DNA from: Membranipora membranacea
Lineage: Eukaryota > Bryozoa > Gymnolaemata > Cheilostomatida > Membraniporidae
Length of the DNA: 64,000 bases
Assembly (NCBI GenBank): GCA_914767715.1
Contig: OU612070.1
Span: 13,471,501 to 13,535,500 of the forward strand
Reading direction: 5' to 3'
Shown: positions 49,001 to 61,756 of the stretch, piece by piece
How positions within the stretch are numbered: position 1 is the first letter of the stretch
Layout: each line of letters begins with the position of its first letter
The notes under the pieces: model-generated
Told to the model about the DNA's origin: nothing
What the model saw: the letters and a program-made list of their open reading frames with translations, nothing else
Databases searched by the model: none
Program-made: the position numbers and the translations under genes

Positions 49001-52000
49001 ACTTGAAAATCCAAAAATTATACCAAGGGAGGGTATCATGCTTTTTTTTCGGCCAGATCAAAAAATAGATTTGCTTCTAACTAACCTCATGAGGAGGAGC
49101 AACTCCTGCTCATCTCGAATCTGCAGACCGTTTGGCTCTGCGGCTTTTCGTTCTCCGTCAGCGTCCGTTTTAATTAGGGCCACTTTTGCTATAAAAAAAC
49201 ATGCCAAACGGCAGCATCGAAAAATTAAATCTCTGTTGGATTCTTATCAAACTCCGACCAGTTCAAGCTCTTATTGCCCTCATTCAACAAGCCGAATATC
49301 GGAATCCTCGGATTAACAGGGGGGTCACAACGCTGACTTGAAAATCCAAAAATTATACCAAGGGAGGGTATCATGCTTTTTTTTCGGCCAGATCAAAAAA
49401 TAGATTTGCTTCTAACTACCCTCATAAGGAGGAGCAACTCCTGCTCATCTCGAATCTGCAGACCGTTTGGCTCTGCGGCTTTTCGTTCTCCGTCAGCGTC
49501 CGTTTTAATTAGGGCCACTTTTGCTATAAAAAAACATGCCAAACGGCAGCATCGAAAAATTAAATCTCTGTTGGATTCTTATCAAACTCCGACCAGTTCA
49601 AGCTCTTATTGCCCTCATTCAACACGCCGAATATTGGAATCCTCGGATTAACAGGGGGGTCACAACGCTGACTTGAAAATCCAAAAATTATACCAAGGGA
49701 GGGTATCATGCTTTTTTTCGGCCAGATCAAAAAATAGATTTGCTTCTAACTAACCTCATAAGGAGGAGCAACTCCTGCTCATCCCGAATCTGCAGACCGT
49801 TTGGCTCTGCGGCTTTTCGTACTCCGTCAGCGTCCGTTTTAATTAGGGCCACTTTTGCTATAAAAAAACATGCCAAACGGCAGCATCGAAAAATTAAATC
49901 TCTGGTGGATTCTTATCAAACTCTGACCAGTTCAAGCTGTTATTGCCCTCATTCAACACGCCAAATATTGGAATCCTCGGATTAACAGGGGGGTCACAAC
50001 GCTGACTTGAAAATCCAAAAATTATACCAAGGGAGGGTATCATGCTTTTTTTTCGGCCAGATTAAAAAATAGATTTGCTTTTAACTAACCTCATAAGGAG
50101 GAGCAACTCCTGCTCATCTCGAATCTGCAGACCGTTTGGCTCTGCGGCTTTTCGTTCTCCGTCAGCGTCCGTTTTAATTAGGGCCACTTTTGCTATAAAA
50201 AAACATGCCAAACGGCAGCATCGAAAAATTAAATCTCTGTTGGATTCTTATCAAACTCCGACCAGTTCAAGCTCTTATTGCCCTCATTCAACACGCCGAA
50301 TATTGGAATCCTCGGATTAACAGGGGGTCACAACGCTGACTTGAAAATCCAAAAATTATACCAAGGGAGGGTATCATGCTTTTTTTTCGGCCAGATCAAA
50401 AAATAGATTTGCTTCTAACTAACCTCATAAGGAGGAGCAACTCCTGCTCATCCCGAATCTGCAGACCGTTTGGCTCTGCGGCTTTTCGTTCTCCGTCAGC
50501 GTCCATTTTAATTAGGGCCACTTTTGCTATAAAAAAACATGCCAAACGGCAGCATCGAAAAATTAAATCTCTGTTGGATTCTTATCAAACTCCGACCAGT
50601 TCAAGCTCTTATTGCCCTCATTCAACACGCCGAATATTGGAATCCTCGGATTAACAGGGGGGTCACAACGCTGACTTGAAAATCCAAAAATTATACCAAG
50701 GGAGGGTATCATGCTTTTTTTTCGGCCAGATCAAAAAATAGATTTGCTTCTAACTAACCTCATAAGGAGGAGCAACTCCTGCTCATCCCGAATCTGCAGA
50801 CCGTTTGGCTCTGCGGCTTTTCGTTCTCCGTCAGCGTCCGTTTTAATTAGGCCCACTTTTGCTATAAAAAAACATGCCAAACGGCAGCATCGAAAAATTA
50901 AATCACTGTTGGATTCTTATCAATCTCCGACCAGTTCAAGCTCTTATTGCCCTCATTCAACACGCCGAATATTGGAATCCTCAGTTTAACAGGGGGGTCA
51001 CAACGCTGACTTGAAAATCCAAAAATTATACCAAGGGAGGGTATCATGCTTTTTTTTCGGCCAGATCCAAAAATAGATTTGCTTCTAACTAACCTCATAA
51101 GGAGGAGCAACTCCTGCTCATCTCGAATCTGCAGACCGTTTGGCTCTGCGGCTTTTCGTTCTCCGTCAGCGTCCGTTTTAATTAGGGCCACTTTTGCTAT
51201 AAAAAAACATGCCAAACGGCAGCATCGAAAAATTAAATCACAGTTGGATTCTTATCAAACTCCGACCAGTTCAAGCTCTTATTGCCCTCATTCAACACGC
51301 CGAATATTGGAATCCTCGGATTAACAGGGGGGTCACAACGCTGACTTGAAAATCCAAAAATTATACCAAGGGAGGGTATCATGCTTTTTTTTCGGCCAGA
51401 TCAAAAAATAGATTTGCTTCTAACTAACCTCATGAGGAGGAGCAACTCCTGCTCATCTCGAATCTGCAGACCGTTTGGCTCTGCGGCTTTTCGTTCTCCG
51501 TCAGCGTCCGTTTTAATTAAGGCCACTTTTGCTATAAAAAAACATGCCAAACGGCAGCATCGAAAAATTAAATCTCTAATGGATTCTTATCACACTCCCA
51601 CCAGTTCAAGCTCTTATTGCCCTCATTCAACACGCCGAATATTGGAATCTTCGGATTAACAGGGGGGTCACAACGCTGACTTGAAAATCCAAAAATTATA
51701 CCAAGGGAGGGTATCATGCTTTTTTTTCGGCCAGATCAAAAAATAGATTTGCTTCTAACTAACCTCATGAGGAGGAGCAACTCCTGCTCAACTCGAATCT
51801 GCAGACCGTTTGGCTCTGCGGCTTTTCGTTCTCCGTCAGCGTCCGTTTTAATTAAGGCCACTTTTGCTATAAAAAAACATGCCAAACGGCAGCATCGAAA
51901 AATTAAATCTCTTATGGATTCTTATCAAACTCCGACCAGTTCAAGCTCTTATTGCCCTCATTCAACACGCCGAATATTGGAATCCTCGGATTAACAGGGG

Positions 52001-52384
52001 GGTCACAACGCTGACTTGAAAATCCAAAAATTATACCAAGGGAGGGTATCATGCTTTTTTTTCGGCCAGATCAAAAAATAGATTTGCTTCTAACTAACCT
52101 CATTAGGAGGAGCAACTCCTGCTCATCCCGAATCTGCAGACCGTTTGGCTCTGCGGCTATTCGTTCTCCGTCAGCGTCCGTTTTAATTAGGGCCACTTTT
52201 GCTATAAAAAAACATGCCAAACGGCAGCATCGAAAAATTAAATCTCTGTTGGATTCTTATCAAACTCTGACCAGTTCAAGCTCTTATTGCCCTCATTCAA
52301 CACGCCGAATATTGGAATCCTCGGATTAACAGGGGGTCACAACGCTGACTTGAAAATCCAAAAATTATACCAAGGGAGGGTATC
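43013..52384. repeat. 28-monomer HOR, copy 1 (9,372 bp)
   Basis: Unit starts run from 43013 to 52051, and every one reappears 9,372 bp downstream. It contains, in order, an A unit, the CACGTCGAAT unit (43683), a hybrid (44017), A-B-C-A-B-A (44352-46026), the marked tetramer end (46361-47030), the AAAAATTAGATT and 8-A units (47364, 48033), and a diverse tail (48369-52051) with private variants such as TTTATTCGG, GCGTACGTTT, CTCATGAGG and PacI sites. Only a handful of bases differ from copy 2; I found 44024, 44761, 46034 and 50924. The neighbouring monomers inside the unit differ far more from each other. Confidence 0.95.
44017..44351. repeat. Hybrid monomer inside the 28-mer HOR
   Basis: The front matches unit 40333 (GGGAGAGTATC, TTTTCCGGCC, AGATTCGCTT with C at 44051). 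From 44132 onward the 40333 marker CGTTTTCCG is absent, and the rest is type B (AAACAGCAGC, AATCACTG, CTCGGTTTAAC). Exchange lies between about 44051 and 44132. The same hybrid stands at 53389 in HOR copy 2, so it predates the 9,372-bp duplication. Confidence 0.85.
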
Positions 52385-55300
52385 ATGCTTTTTTTTCGGC
52401 CAGATCAAAAAATAAATTTGCTTCTAACTAACCTCATAAGGAGGAGCAACTCCTGCTCATCTCGAATCTGCAGACCGTTTGGCTCTGCGGCTTTTCGTTC
52501 TCCGTCAGCGTCCGTTTTAATTAGGGCCACTTTTGCTATAAAAAAACATGCCAAACGGCAGCATCGAAAAATTAAATCTCTGTTGGATTCTTATCACACT
52601 CCGACCAGTTCAAGCTCTTATTGCCCTCATTCAACACGCCGAATATTGGAATCCTCGGATTAACAGGGGGGTCACAACGCTGACTTGAAAATCCAAAAAT
52701 TATACCAAGGGAGGGTATCATGCTTTTTTTTCGGCCAGATCAAAAAATAGATTTGCTTCTAACTAACCTCATAAGGAGGAGCAACTCCTGCTCATCTCGA
52801 ATCTGCAGACCGTTTGGCTCTGCGGCTTTTCGTTCTCCGTCAGCGTCCGTTTTAATTAGGGCCACTTTTGCTATAAAAAAACATGCCAAACGGCAGCATC
52901 GAAAAATTAAATCTCTGTTGGATTCTTATCAAACTCCGACCAGTTCAAGCTCTTATTGCCCTCATTCAACACGCCGAATATTGGAATCCTCGGATTAACA
53001 GGGGGGTCACAACGCTGACTTGAAAATCCAAAAATTATACCAAGGGAGGGTATCATGCTTTTTTTCGGCCAGATCAAAAAATAGATTTGCTTCTAACTAA
53101 CCTCATAAGGAGGAGCAACTCCTGCTCATCTCGAATCTGCAGACCGTTTGGCTCTGCGGCTTTTCGTTCTCCGTCAGCGTCCGTTTTAATTAGGGCCACT
53201 TTTGCTATAAAAAAACATGCCAAACGGCAGCATCGAAAAATTAAATCTCTGTTGGATTCTTATCAAACTCCGACCAGTTCAAGCTCTTATTGCCCTCATT
53301 CAACACGTCGAATATTGGAATCCTCGGATTAACAGGGGGGTCACAACGCTGACTTGAAAATCCAAAAATTATACCAAGGGAGAGTATCATGCTTTGTTTC
53401 CGGCCAGATCAAAAAATAGATTCGCTTCTAACTAACCTCATAAGGAGGAGCAACTCCTGCTCATCCCGAATCTGCAGACCGTTTGGCTCTGCGGCTTTTC
53501 GTTCTCCGTCAGCGTCCGTTTTAATTAGGGCCACTTTTGCTATAAAAAAACATGCCAAACAGCAGCATCGAAAAATTAAATCACTGTTGGATTCTTATCA
53601 AACTCCGACCAGTTCAAGCTCTTATTGCCCTCATTCAACACGCCGAATATTGGAATCCTCGGTTTAACAGGGGGGTCACAACGCTGACTTGAAAATCCAA
53701 AAATTATACCAAGGGAGGGTATCATGCTTTTTTTTCGGCCAGATCAAAAAATAAATTTGCTTCTAACTAACCTCATAAGGAGGAGCAACTCCTGCTCATC
53801 TCGAATCTGCAGACCGTTTGGCTCTGCGGCTTTTCGTTCTCCGTCAGCGTCCGTTTTAATTAGGGCCACTTTTGCTATAAAAAAACATGCCAAACGGCAG
53901 CATCGAAAAATTAAATCTCTGTTGGATTCTTATCACACTCCGACCAGTTCAAGCTCTTATTGCCCTCATTCAACACGCCGAATATTGGAATCCTCGGATT
54001 AACAGGGGGGTCACAACGCTGACTTGAAAATCCAAAAATTATACCAAGGGAGGGTATCATGCTTTTTTTTCGGCCAGATCAAAAAATAGATTTGCTTCTA
54101 ACTAACCTCATAAGGAGGAGCAACTCCTGCTCATCCCGAATCTGCAGACCGTTTGGCTCTGCGGCTTTTCGTTCTCCGTCAGCGTCCGTTTTAATTAGGG
54201 CCACTTTTGCTATAAAAAAACATGCCAAACAGCAGCATCGAAAAATTAAATCACTGTTGGATTCTTATCAAACTCCGACCAGTTCAAGCTCTTATTGCCC
54301 TCATTCAACACGCCGAATATTGGAATCCTCGGTTTAACAGGGGGGTCACAACGCTGACTTGAAAATCCAAAAATTATACCAAGGGAGGGTATCATGCTTT
54401 TTTTTGGCCAGATCAAAAAATAGATTTGCTTCTAACTAACCTCATAAGGAGGAGTAACTCCTGCTCATCCCGAATCTGCAGACCGTTTGGCTCTGCGGCA
54501 TTTCGTTCTCCGTCAGCGTCCGTTTTAATTAGGGCCACTTTTGCTATAAAAAAACATGCCAAACGGCAGCATCGAAAAATTAAATCTCTGTTGGATTCTT
54601 ATCAAACTCCGACCAGTTCAAGCTCTTATTGCCCTCACTCAACACGCCGAATATTGGAATCCTCGGATTAACAGGGGGGTCACAACGCTGACTTGAAAAT
54701 CCAAAAATTATACCAAGGGAGGGTATCATGTTTTTTTTTCGGCCAGATCAAAAAATAAATTTGCTTCTAACTAACCTCATAAGGAGGAGCAACTCCTGCT
54801 CATCTCGAATCTGCAGACCGTTTGGCTCTGCGGCTTTTCGTTCTCCGTCAGCGTCCGTTTTAATTAGGGCCACTTTTGCTTTAAAAAAACATGCCAAACG
54901 GCAGCATCGAAAAATTAAATCTCTGTTGGATTCTTATCACACTCCGACCAGTTCAAGCTCTTATTGCCCTCATTCAACACGCCGAATATTGGAATCCTCG
55001 GATTAACAGGGGGGTCACAACGCTGACTTGAAAATCCAAAAATTATACCAAGGGAGGGTATCATGCTTTTTTTTCGGCCAGATCAAAAAATAGATTTGCT
55101 TCTAACTAACCTCATAAGGAGGAGCAACTCCTGCTCATCCCGAATCTGCAGACCGTTTGGCTCTGCGGCTTTTCGTTCTCCGTCAGCGTCCGTTTTAATT
55201 AGGGCCACTTTTGCTATAAAAAAACATGCCAAACGGCAGCATCGAAAAATTAAATCACTGTTGGATTCTTATCAAACTCCGACCAGTTCAAGCTCTTATT

Positions 55301-58300
55301 GCCCTCATTCAACACGCCGAATATTGGAATCCTCGGATTAACAGGGGGGTCACAACGCTGACTTGAAAATCCAAAAATTATACCAAGGGAGGGTATCATG
55401 CTTTTTTTTCGGCCAGATCAAAAAATAAATTTGCTTCTAACTAACCTCATAAGGAGGAGCAACTCCTGCTCATCTCGAATCTGCAGACCGTTTGGCTCTG
55501 CGGCTTTTCGTTCTCCGTCAGCGTCCGTTTTAATTAGGGCCACTTTTGCTATAAAAAAACATGCCAAACGGCAGCATCGAAAAATTAAATCTCTGTTGGA
55601 TTCTTATCACACTCCGACCAGTTCAAGCTCTTATTGCCCTCATTCAACACGCCGAATATTGGAATCCTCGGATTAACAGGGGGGTCACAACGCTGACTTG
55701 AAAATCCAAAAATTATACCAAGGGAGGGTATCATGCTTTTTTTTCGGCCAGATCAAAAAATAGATTTGCTTCTAACTAACCTCATAAGGAGGAGCAACTC
55801 CTGCTCATCCCGAATCTGCAGACCGTTAGGCTCTGCGGCTTTTCGTTCTCCGTCAGCGTCCGTTTTAATTAGGGCCACTTTTGCTATAAAAAAACATGCC
55901 AAACAGCAGCATCGAAAAATTAAATCACTGTTGGATTCTTATCAAACTCCGACCAGTTCAAGCTCTTATTGCCCTCATTCAACACGCCGAATATTGGAAT
56001 CCTCGGTTTAACAGGGGGGTCACAACGCTGGCTTGAAAATCCAAAAATTATACCAAGGGAGGGTATCATGCTTTTTTTAGGCCAGATCAAAAAATAGATT
56101 TGCTTCTAACTAACCTCATAAGGAGGAGCAACTCCTGCTCATCCCGAATCTGCAGACCGTTTGGCTCTGCGGCATTTCGTTCTCCGTCAGCGTCCGTTTT
56201 AATTAGGGCCACTTTTGCTATAAAAAAACATGCCAAACGGCAGCATCGAAAAATTAAATCTCTGTTGGATTCTTATCAAACTCCGACCAGTTCAAGCTCT
56301 TATTGCCCTCACTCAACACGCCGACTATTGGAATCCTCGGATTAACAGGGGGGTCACAACGCTGACTTGAAAATCCAAAAATTATACCAAGGGAGGGTAT
56401 CATGCTTTTTTTTCGGCCAGATCAAAAAATAGATTTGCTTCTAACTAACCTCATAAGGAGGAGCAACTCCTGCTCATCCCGAATCTGCAGACCGTTTGGC
56501 TCTGCGGCTTTTCGTTCTCCGTCAGCGTCCGTTTTAATTAGGGCCACTTTTGCTATAAAAAAACATGCCAAACGGCAGCATCGAAAAATTAAATCTCTGT
56601 TGGATTCTTATCAAACTCTGACCAGTTCAAGCTCTTATTGCCCTCATTCAACACGCCGAATATTGGAATCCTCGGATTAACAGGGGGTCACAACGCTGAC
56701 TTGAAAATCCAAAAATTATACCAAGGGAGGGTATCATGCTTTTTTTTCGGCCAGATCAAAAATTAGATTTGCTTCTAACTAACCTCATAAGGAGGAGCAA
56801 CTCCTGCTCATCTCGAATCTGCAGACCGTTTGGCTCTGCGGCTTTTCGTTCTCCGTCAGCGTCCGTTTTAATTAGGGCCACTTTTGCTATAAAAAAACAT
56901 GCCAAACGGCAGCATCGAAAAATTAAATCTCTGTTGGATTCTTATCAAACTCCGACCAGTTCAAGCTCTTATTGCCCTCATTCAACACGCCGAATATTGG
57001 AATCCTCGGATTAACAGGGGGGTCACAACGCTGACTTGAAAATCCAAAAATTATACCAAGGGAGGGTATCATGCTTTTTTTCGGCCAGATCAAAAAATAG
57101 ATTTGCTTCTAACTAACCTCATAAGGAGGAGCAACTCCTGCTCATCTCGAATCTGCAGACCGTTTGGCTCTGCGGCTTTTCGTTCTCCGTCAGCGTCCGT
57201 TTTAATTAGGGCCACTTTTGCTATAAAAAAACATGCCAAACGGCAGCATCGAAAAATTAAATCTCTGTTGGATTCTTATCAAACTCCGACCAGTTCAAGC
57301 TCTTATTGCCCTCATTCAACACGTCGAATATTGGAATCCTCGGATTAACAGGGGGGTCACAACGCTGACTTGAAAATCCAAAAATTATACCAAGGGAGAG
57401 TATCATGCTTTTTTTCCGGCCAGATCAAAAAATAGATTCGCTTCTAACTAACCTCATAAGGAGGAGCAACTCCTGCTCATCCCGAATCTGCAGACCGTTT
57501 GGCTCTGCGGCTTTTCGTTTTCCGTCAGCGTCCGTTTTAATTAGGGCCACTTTTGCTATAAAAAAAACATGCCAAACGGCAGCATCGAAAAATTAAATCT
57601 CTGTTGGATTCTTATCAAACTCCGACCAGTTCAAGCTCTTATTGCCCTCATTCAACACGCCGAATATTGTAATCCTCGGATTAACAGGGGGGTCACAACG
57701 CTGACTTGAAAATCCAAAAAATATACCATGGGAGGGTATAATGCTTTTTTTTCGGCCAGATCAAAAAATAGATTTGCTTCTAACTAACCTCATAAGGAGG
57801 AGCAACTCCTGCTCATCCCGAATCTGCAGACCGTTTGGCTCTGCGGCTTTTCGTTCTCCGTCAGCGTCCGTTTTAATTAGGGCCACTTTTGCTATAAAAA
57901 AACATGCCAAACGGCAGCATCGAAAAATTAAATCACTGTTGGATTCTTATCAAACTCCGACCAGTTCAAGCTCTTATTGCCCTCATTCAACACGCCGAAT
58001 ATTGGAATCCTCGGATTAACAGGGGCTCACAACGCTGACTTGAAAATCCAAAAATTATACCAAGGGAGGGTATCATGCTTTTTATTCGGCCAGATCAAAA
58101 AATAGATTTGCTTCGAACTAACCTCATAAGGAGGAGCAACTCCTGCTCATCCCGAATCTGCAGACCGTTTGGCTCTGCGGCTTTTCGTTCTCCGTCAGCG
58201 TACGTTTTAATTAGGGCCACTTTTGCTATAAAAAAACATGCCAAACGGCAGCATCGAAAAATTAAATCTCTGTTGGATTCTTATCAAACTCCGACCAGTT

Positions 58301-61300
58301 CAAGCTCTTATTGCCCTCATTCAACACGCCGAATATTGGAATCCTCGGATTAACAGGGGGGTCACAACGCTGACTTGAAAATCCAAAAATTATACCAAGG
58401 GAGGGTATCATGCTTTTTTTTCGGCCAGATCAAAAAATAGATTTGCTTCTAACTAACCTCATGAGGAGGAGCAACTCCTGCTCATCTCGAATCTGCAGAC
58501 CGTTTGGCTCTGCGGCTTTTCGTTCTCCGTCAGCGTCCGTTTTAATTAGGGCCACTTTTGCTATAAAAAAACATGCCAAACGGCAGCATCGAAAAATTAA
58601 ATCTCTGTTGGATTCTTATCAAACTCCGACCAGTTCAAGCTCTTATTGCCCTCATTCAACAAGCCGAATATCGGAATCCTCGGATTAACAGGGGGGTCAC
58701 AACGCTGACTTGAAAATCCAAAAATTATACCAAGGGAGGGTATCATGCTTTTTTTTCGGCCAGATCAAAAAATAGATTTGCTTCTAACTACCCTCATAAG
58801 GAGGAGCAACTCCTGCTCATCTCGAATCTGCAGACCGTTTGGCTCTGCGGCTTTTCGTTCTCCGTCAGCGTCCGTTTTAATTAGGGCCACTTTTGCTATA
58901 AAAAAACATGCCAAACGGCAGCATCGAAAAATTAAATCTCTGTTGGATTCTTATCAAACTCCGACCAGTTCAAGCTCTTATTGCCCTCATTCAACACGCC
59001 GAATATTGGAATCCTCGGATTAACAGGGGGGTCACAACGCTGACTTGAAAATCCAAAAATTATACCAAGGGAGGGTATCATGCTTTTTTTCGGCCAGATC
59101 AAAAAATAGATTTGCTTCTAACTAACCTCATAAGGAGGAGCAACTCCTGCTCATCCCGAATCTGCAGACCGTTTGGCTCTGCGGCTTTTCGTACTCCGTC
59201 AGCGTCCGTTTTAATTAGGGCCACTTTTGCTATAAAAAAACATGCCAAACGGCAGCATCGAAAAATTAAATCTCTGGTGGATTCTTATCAAACTCTGACC
59301 AGTTCAAGCTGTTATTGCCCTCATTCAACACGCCAAATATTGGAATCCTCGGATTAACAGGGGGGTCACAACGCTGACTTGAAAATCCAAAAATTATACC
59401 AAGGGAGGGTATCATGCTTTTTTTTCGGCCAGATTAAAAAATAGATTTGCTTTTAACTAACCTCATAAGGAGGAGCAACTCCTGCTCATCTCGAATCTGC
59501 AGACCGTTTGGCTCTGCGGCTTTTCGTTCTCCGTCAGCGTCCGTTTTAATTAGGGCCACTTTTGCTATAAAAAAACATGCCAAACGGCAGCATCGAAAAA
59601 TTAAATCTCTGTTGGATTCTTATCAAACTCCGACCAGTTCAAGCTCTTATTGCCCTCATTCAACACGCCGAATATTGGAATCCTCGGATTAACAGGGGGT
59701 CACAACGCTGACTTGAAAATCCAAAAATTATACCAAGGGAGGGTATCATGCTTTTTTTTCGGCCAGATCAAAAAATAGATTTGCTTCTAACTAACCTCAT
59801 AAGGAGGAGCAACTCCTGCTCATCCCGAATCTGCAGACCGTTTGGCTCTGCGGCTTTTCGTTCTCCGTCAGCGTCCATTTTAATTAGGGCCACTTTTGCT
59901 ATAAAAAAACATGCCAAACGGCAGCATCGAAAAATTAAATCTCTGTTGGATTCTTATCAAACTCCGACCAGTTCAAGCTCTTATTGCCCTCATTCAACAC
60001 GCCGAATATTGGAATCCTCGGATTAACAGGGGGGTCACAACGCTGACTTGAAAATCCAAAAATTATACCAAGGGAGGGTATCATGCTTTTTTTTCGGCCA
60101 GATCAAAAAATAGATTTGCTTCTAACTAACCTCATAAGGAGGAGCAACTCCTGCTCATCCCGAATCTGCAGACCGTTTGGCTCTGCGGCTTTTCGTTCTC
60201 CGTCAGCGTCCGTTTTAATTAGGCCCACTTTTGCTATAAAAAAACATGCCAAACGGCAGCATCGAAAAATTAAATCACTGTTGGATTCTTATCAAACTCC
60301 GACCAGTTCAAGCTCTTATTGCCCTCATTCAACACGCCGAATATTGGAATCCTCAGTTTAACAGGGGGGTCACAACGCTGACTTGAAAATCCAAAAATTA
60401 TACCAAGGGAGGGTATCATGCTTTTTTTTCGGCCAGATCCAAAAATAGATTTGCTTCTAACTAACCTCATAAGGAGGAGCAACTCCTGCTCATCTCGAAT
60501 CTGCAGACCGTTTGGCTCTGCGGCTTTTCGTTCTCCGTCAGCGTCCGTTTTAATTAGGGCCACTTTTGCTATAAAAAAACATGCCAAACGGCAGCATCGA
60601 AAAATTAAATCACAGTTGGATTCTTATCAAACTCCGACCAGTTCAAGCTCTTATTGCCCTCATTCAACACGCCGAATATTGGAATCCTCGGATTAACAGG
60701 GGGGTCACAACGCTGACTTGAAAATCCAAAAATTATACCAAGGGAGGGTATCATGCTTTTTTTTCGGCCAGATCAAAAAATAGATTTGCTTCTAACTAAC
60801 CTCATGAGGAGGAGCAACTCCTGCTCATCTCGAATCTGCAGACCGTTTGGCTCTGCGGCTTTTCGTTCTCCGTCAGCGTCCGTTTTAATTAAGGCCACTT
60901 TTGCTATAAAAAAACATGCCAAACGGCAGCATCGAAAAATTAAATCTCTAATGGATTCTTATCACACTCCCACCAGTTCAAGCTCTTATTGCCCTCATTC
61001 AACACGCCGAATATTGGAATCTTCGGATTAACAGGGGGGTCACAACGCTGACTTGAAAATCCAAAAATTATACCAAGGGAGGGTATCATGCTTTTTTTTC
61101 GGCCAGATCAAAAAATAGATTTGCTTCTAACTAACCTCATGAGGAGGAGCAACTCCTGCTCAACTCGAATCTGCAGACCGTTTGGCTCTGCGGCTTTTCG
61201 TTCTCCGTCAGCGTCCGTTTTAATTAAGGCCACTTTTGCTATAAAAAAACATGCCAAACGGCAGCATCGAAAAATTAAATCTCTTATGGATTCTTATCAA

Positions 61301-61756
61301 ACTCCGACCAGTTCAAGCTCTTATTGCCCTCATTCAACACGCCGAATATTGGAATCCTCGGATTAACAGGGGGGTCACAACGCTGACTTGAAAATCCAAA
61401 AATTATACCAAGGGAGGGTATCATGCTTTTTTTTCGGCCAGATCAAAAAATAGATTTGCTTCTAACTAACCTCATTAGGAGGAGCAACTCCTGCTCATCC
61501 CGAATCTGCAGACCGTTTGGCTCTGCGGCTATTCGTTCTCCGTCAGCGTCCGTTTTAATTAGGGCCACTTTTGCTATAAAAAAACATGCCAAACGGCAGC
61601 ATCGAAAAATTAAATCTCTGTTGGATTCTTATCAAACTCTGACCAGTTCAAGCTCTTATTGCCCTCATTCAACACGCCGAATATTGGAATCCTCGGATTA
61701 ACAGGGGGTCACAACGCTGACTTGAAAATCCAAAAATTATACCAAGGGAGGGTATC
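52385..61756. repeat. 28-monomer HOR, copy 2 (9,372 bp)
   Basis: This is the direct tandem copy of 43013-52384, with all 28 unit starts shifted by exactly 9,372 bp (for example 48703/58075, 50711/60083, 52051/61423). A private change here is G at 53396 (CTTTGTTTCC). The join with copy 1 lies between the last tail marker of unit 52051 (5-base G tract ending 52336) and the first head marker of the A unit (AAATAAATTTG, A at 52415). Confidence 0.95.
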
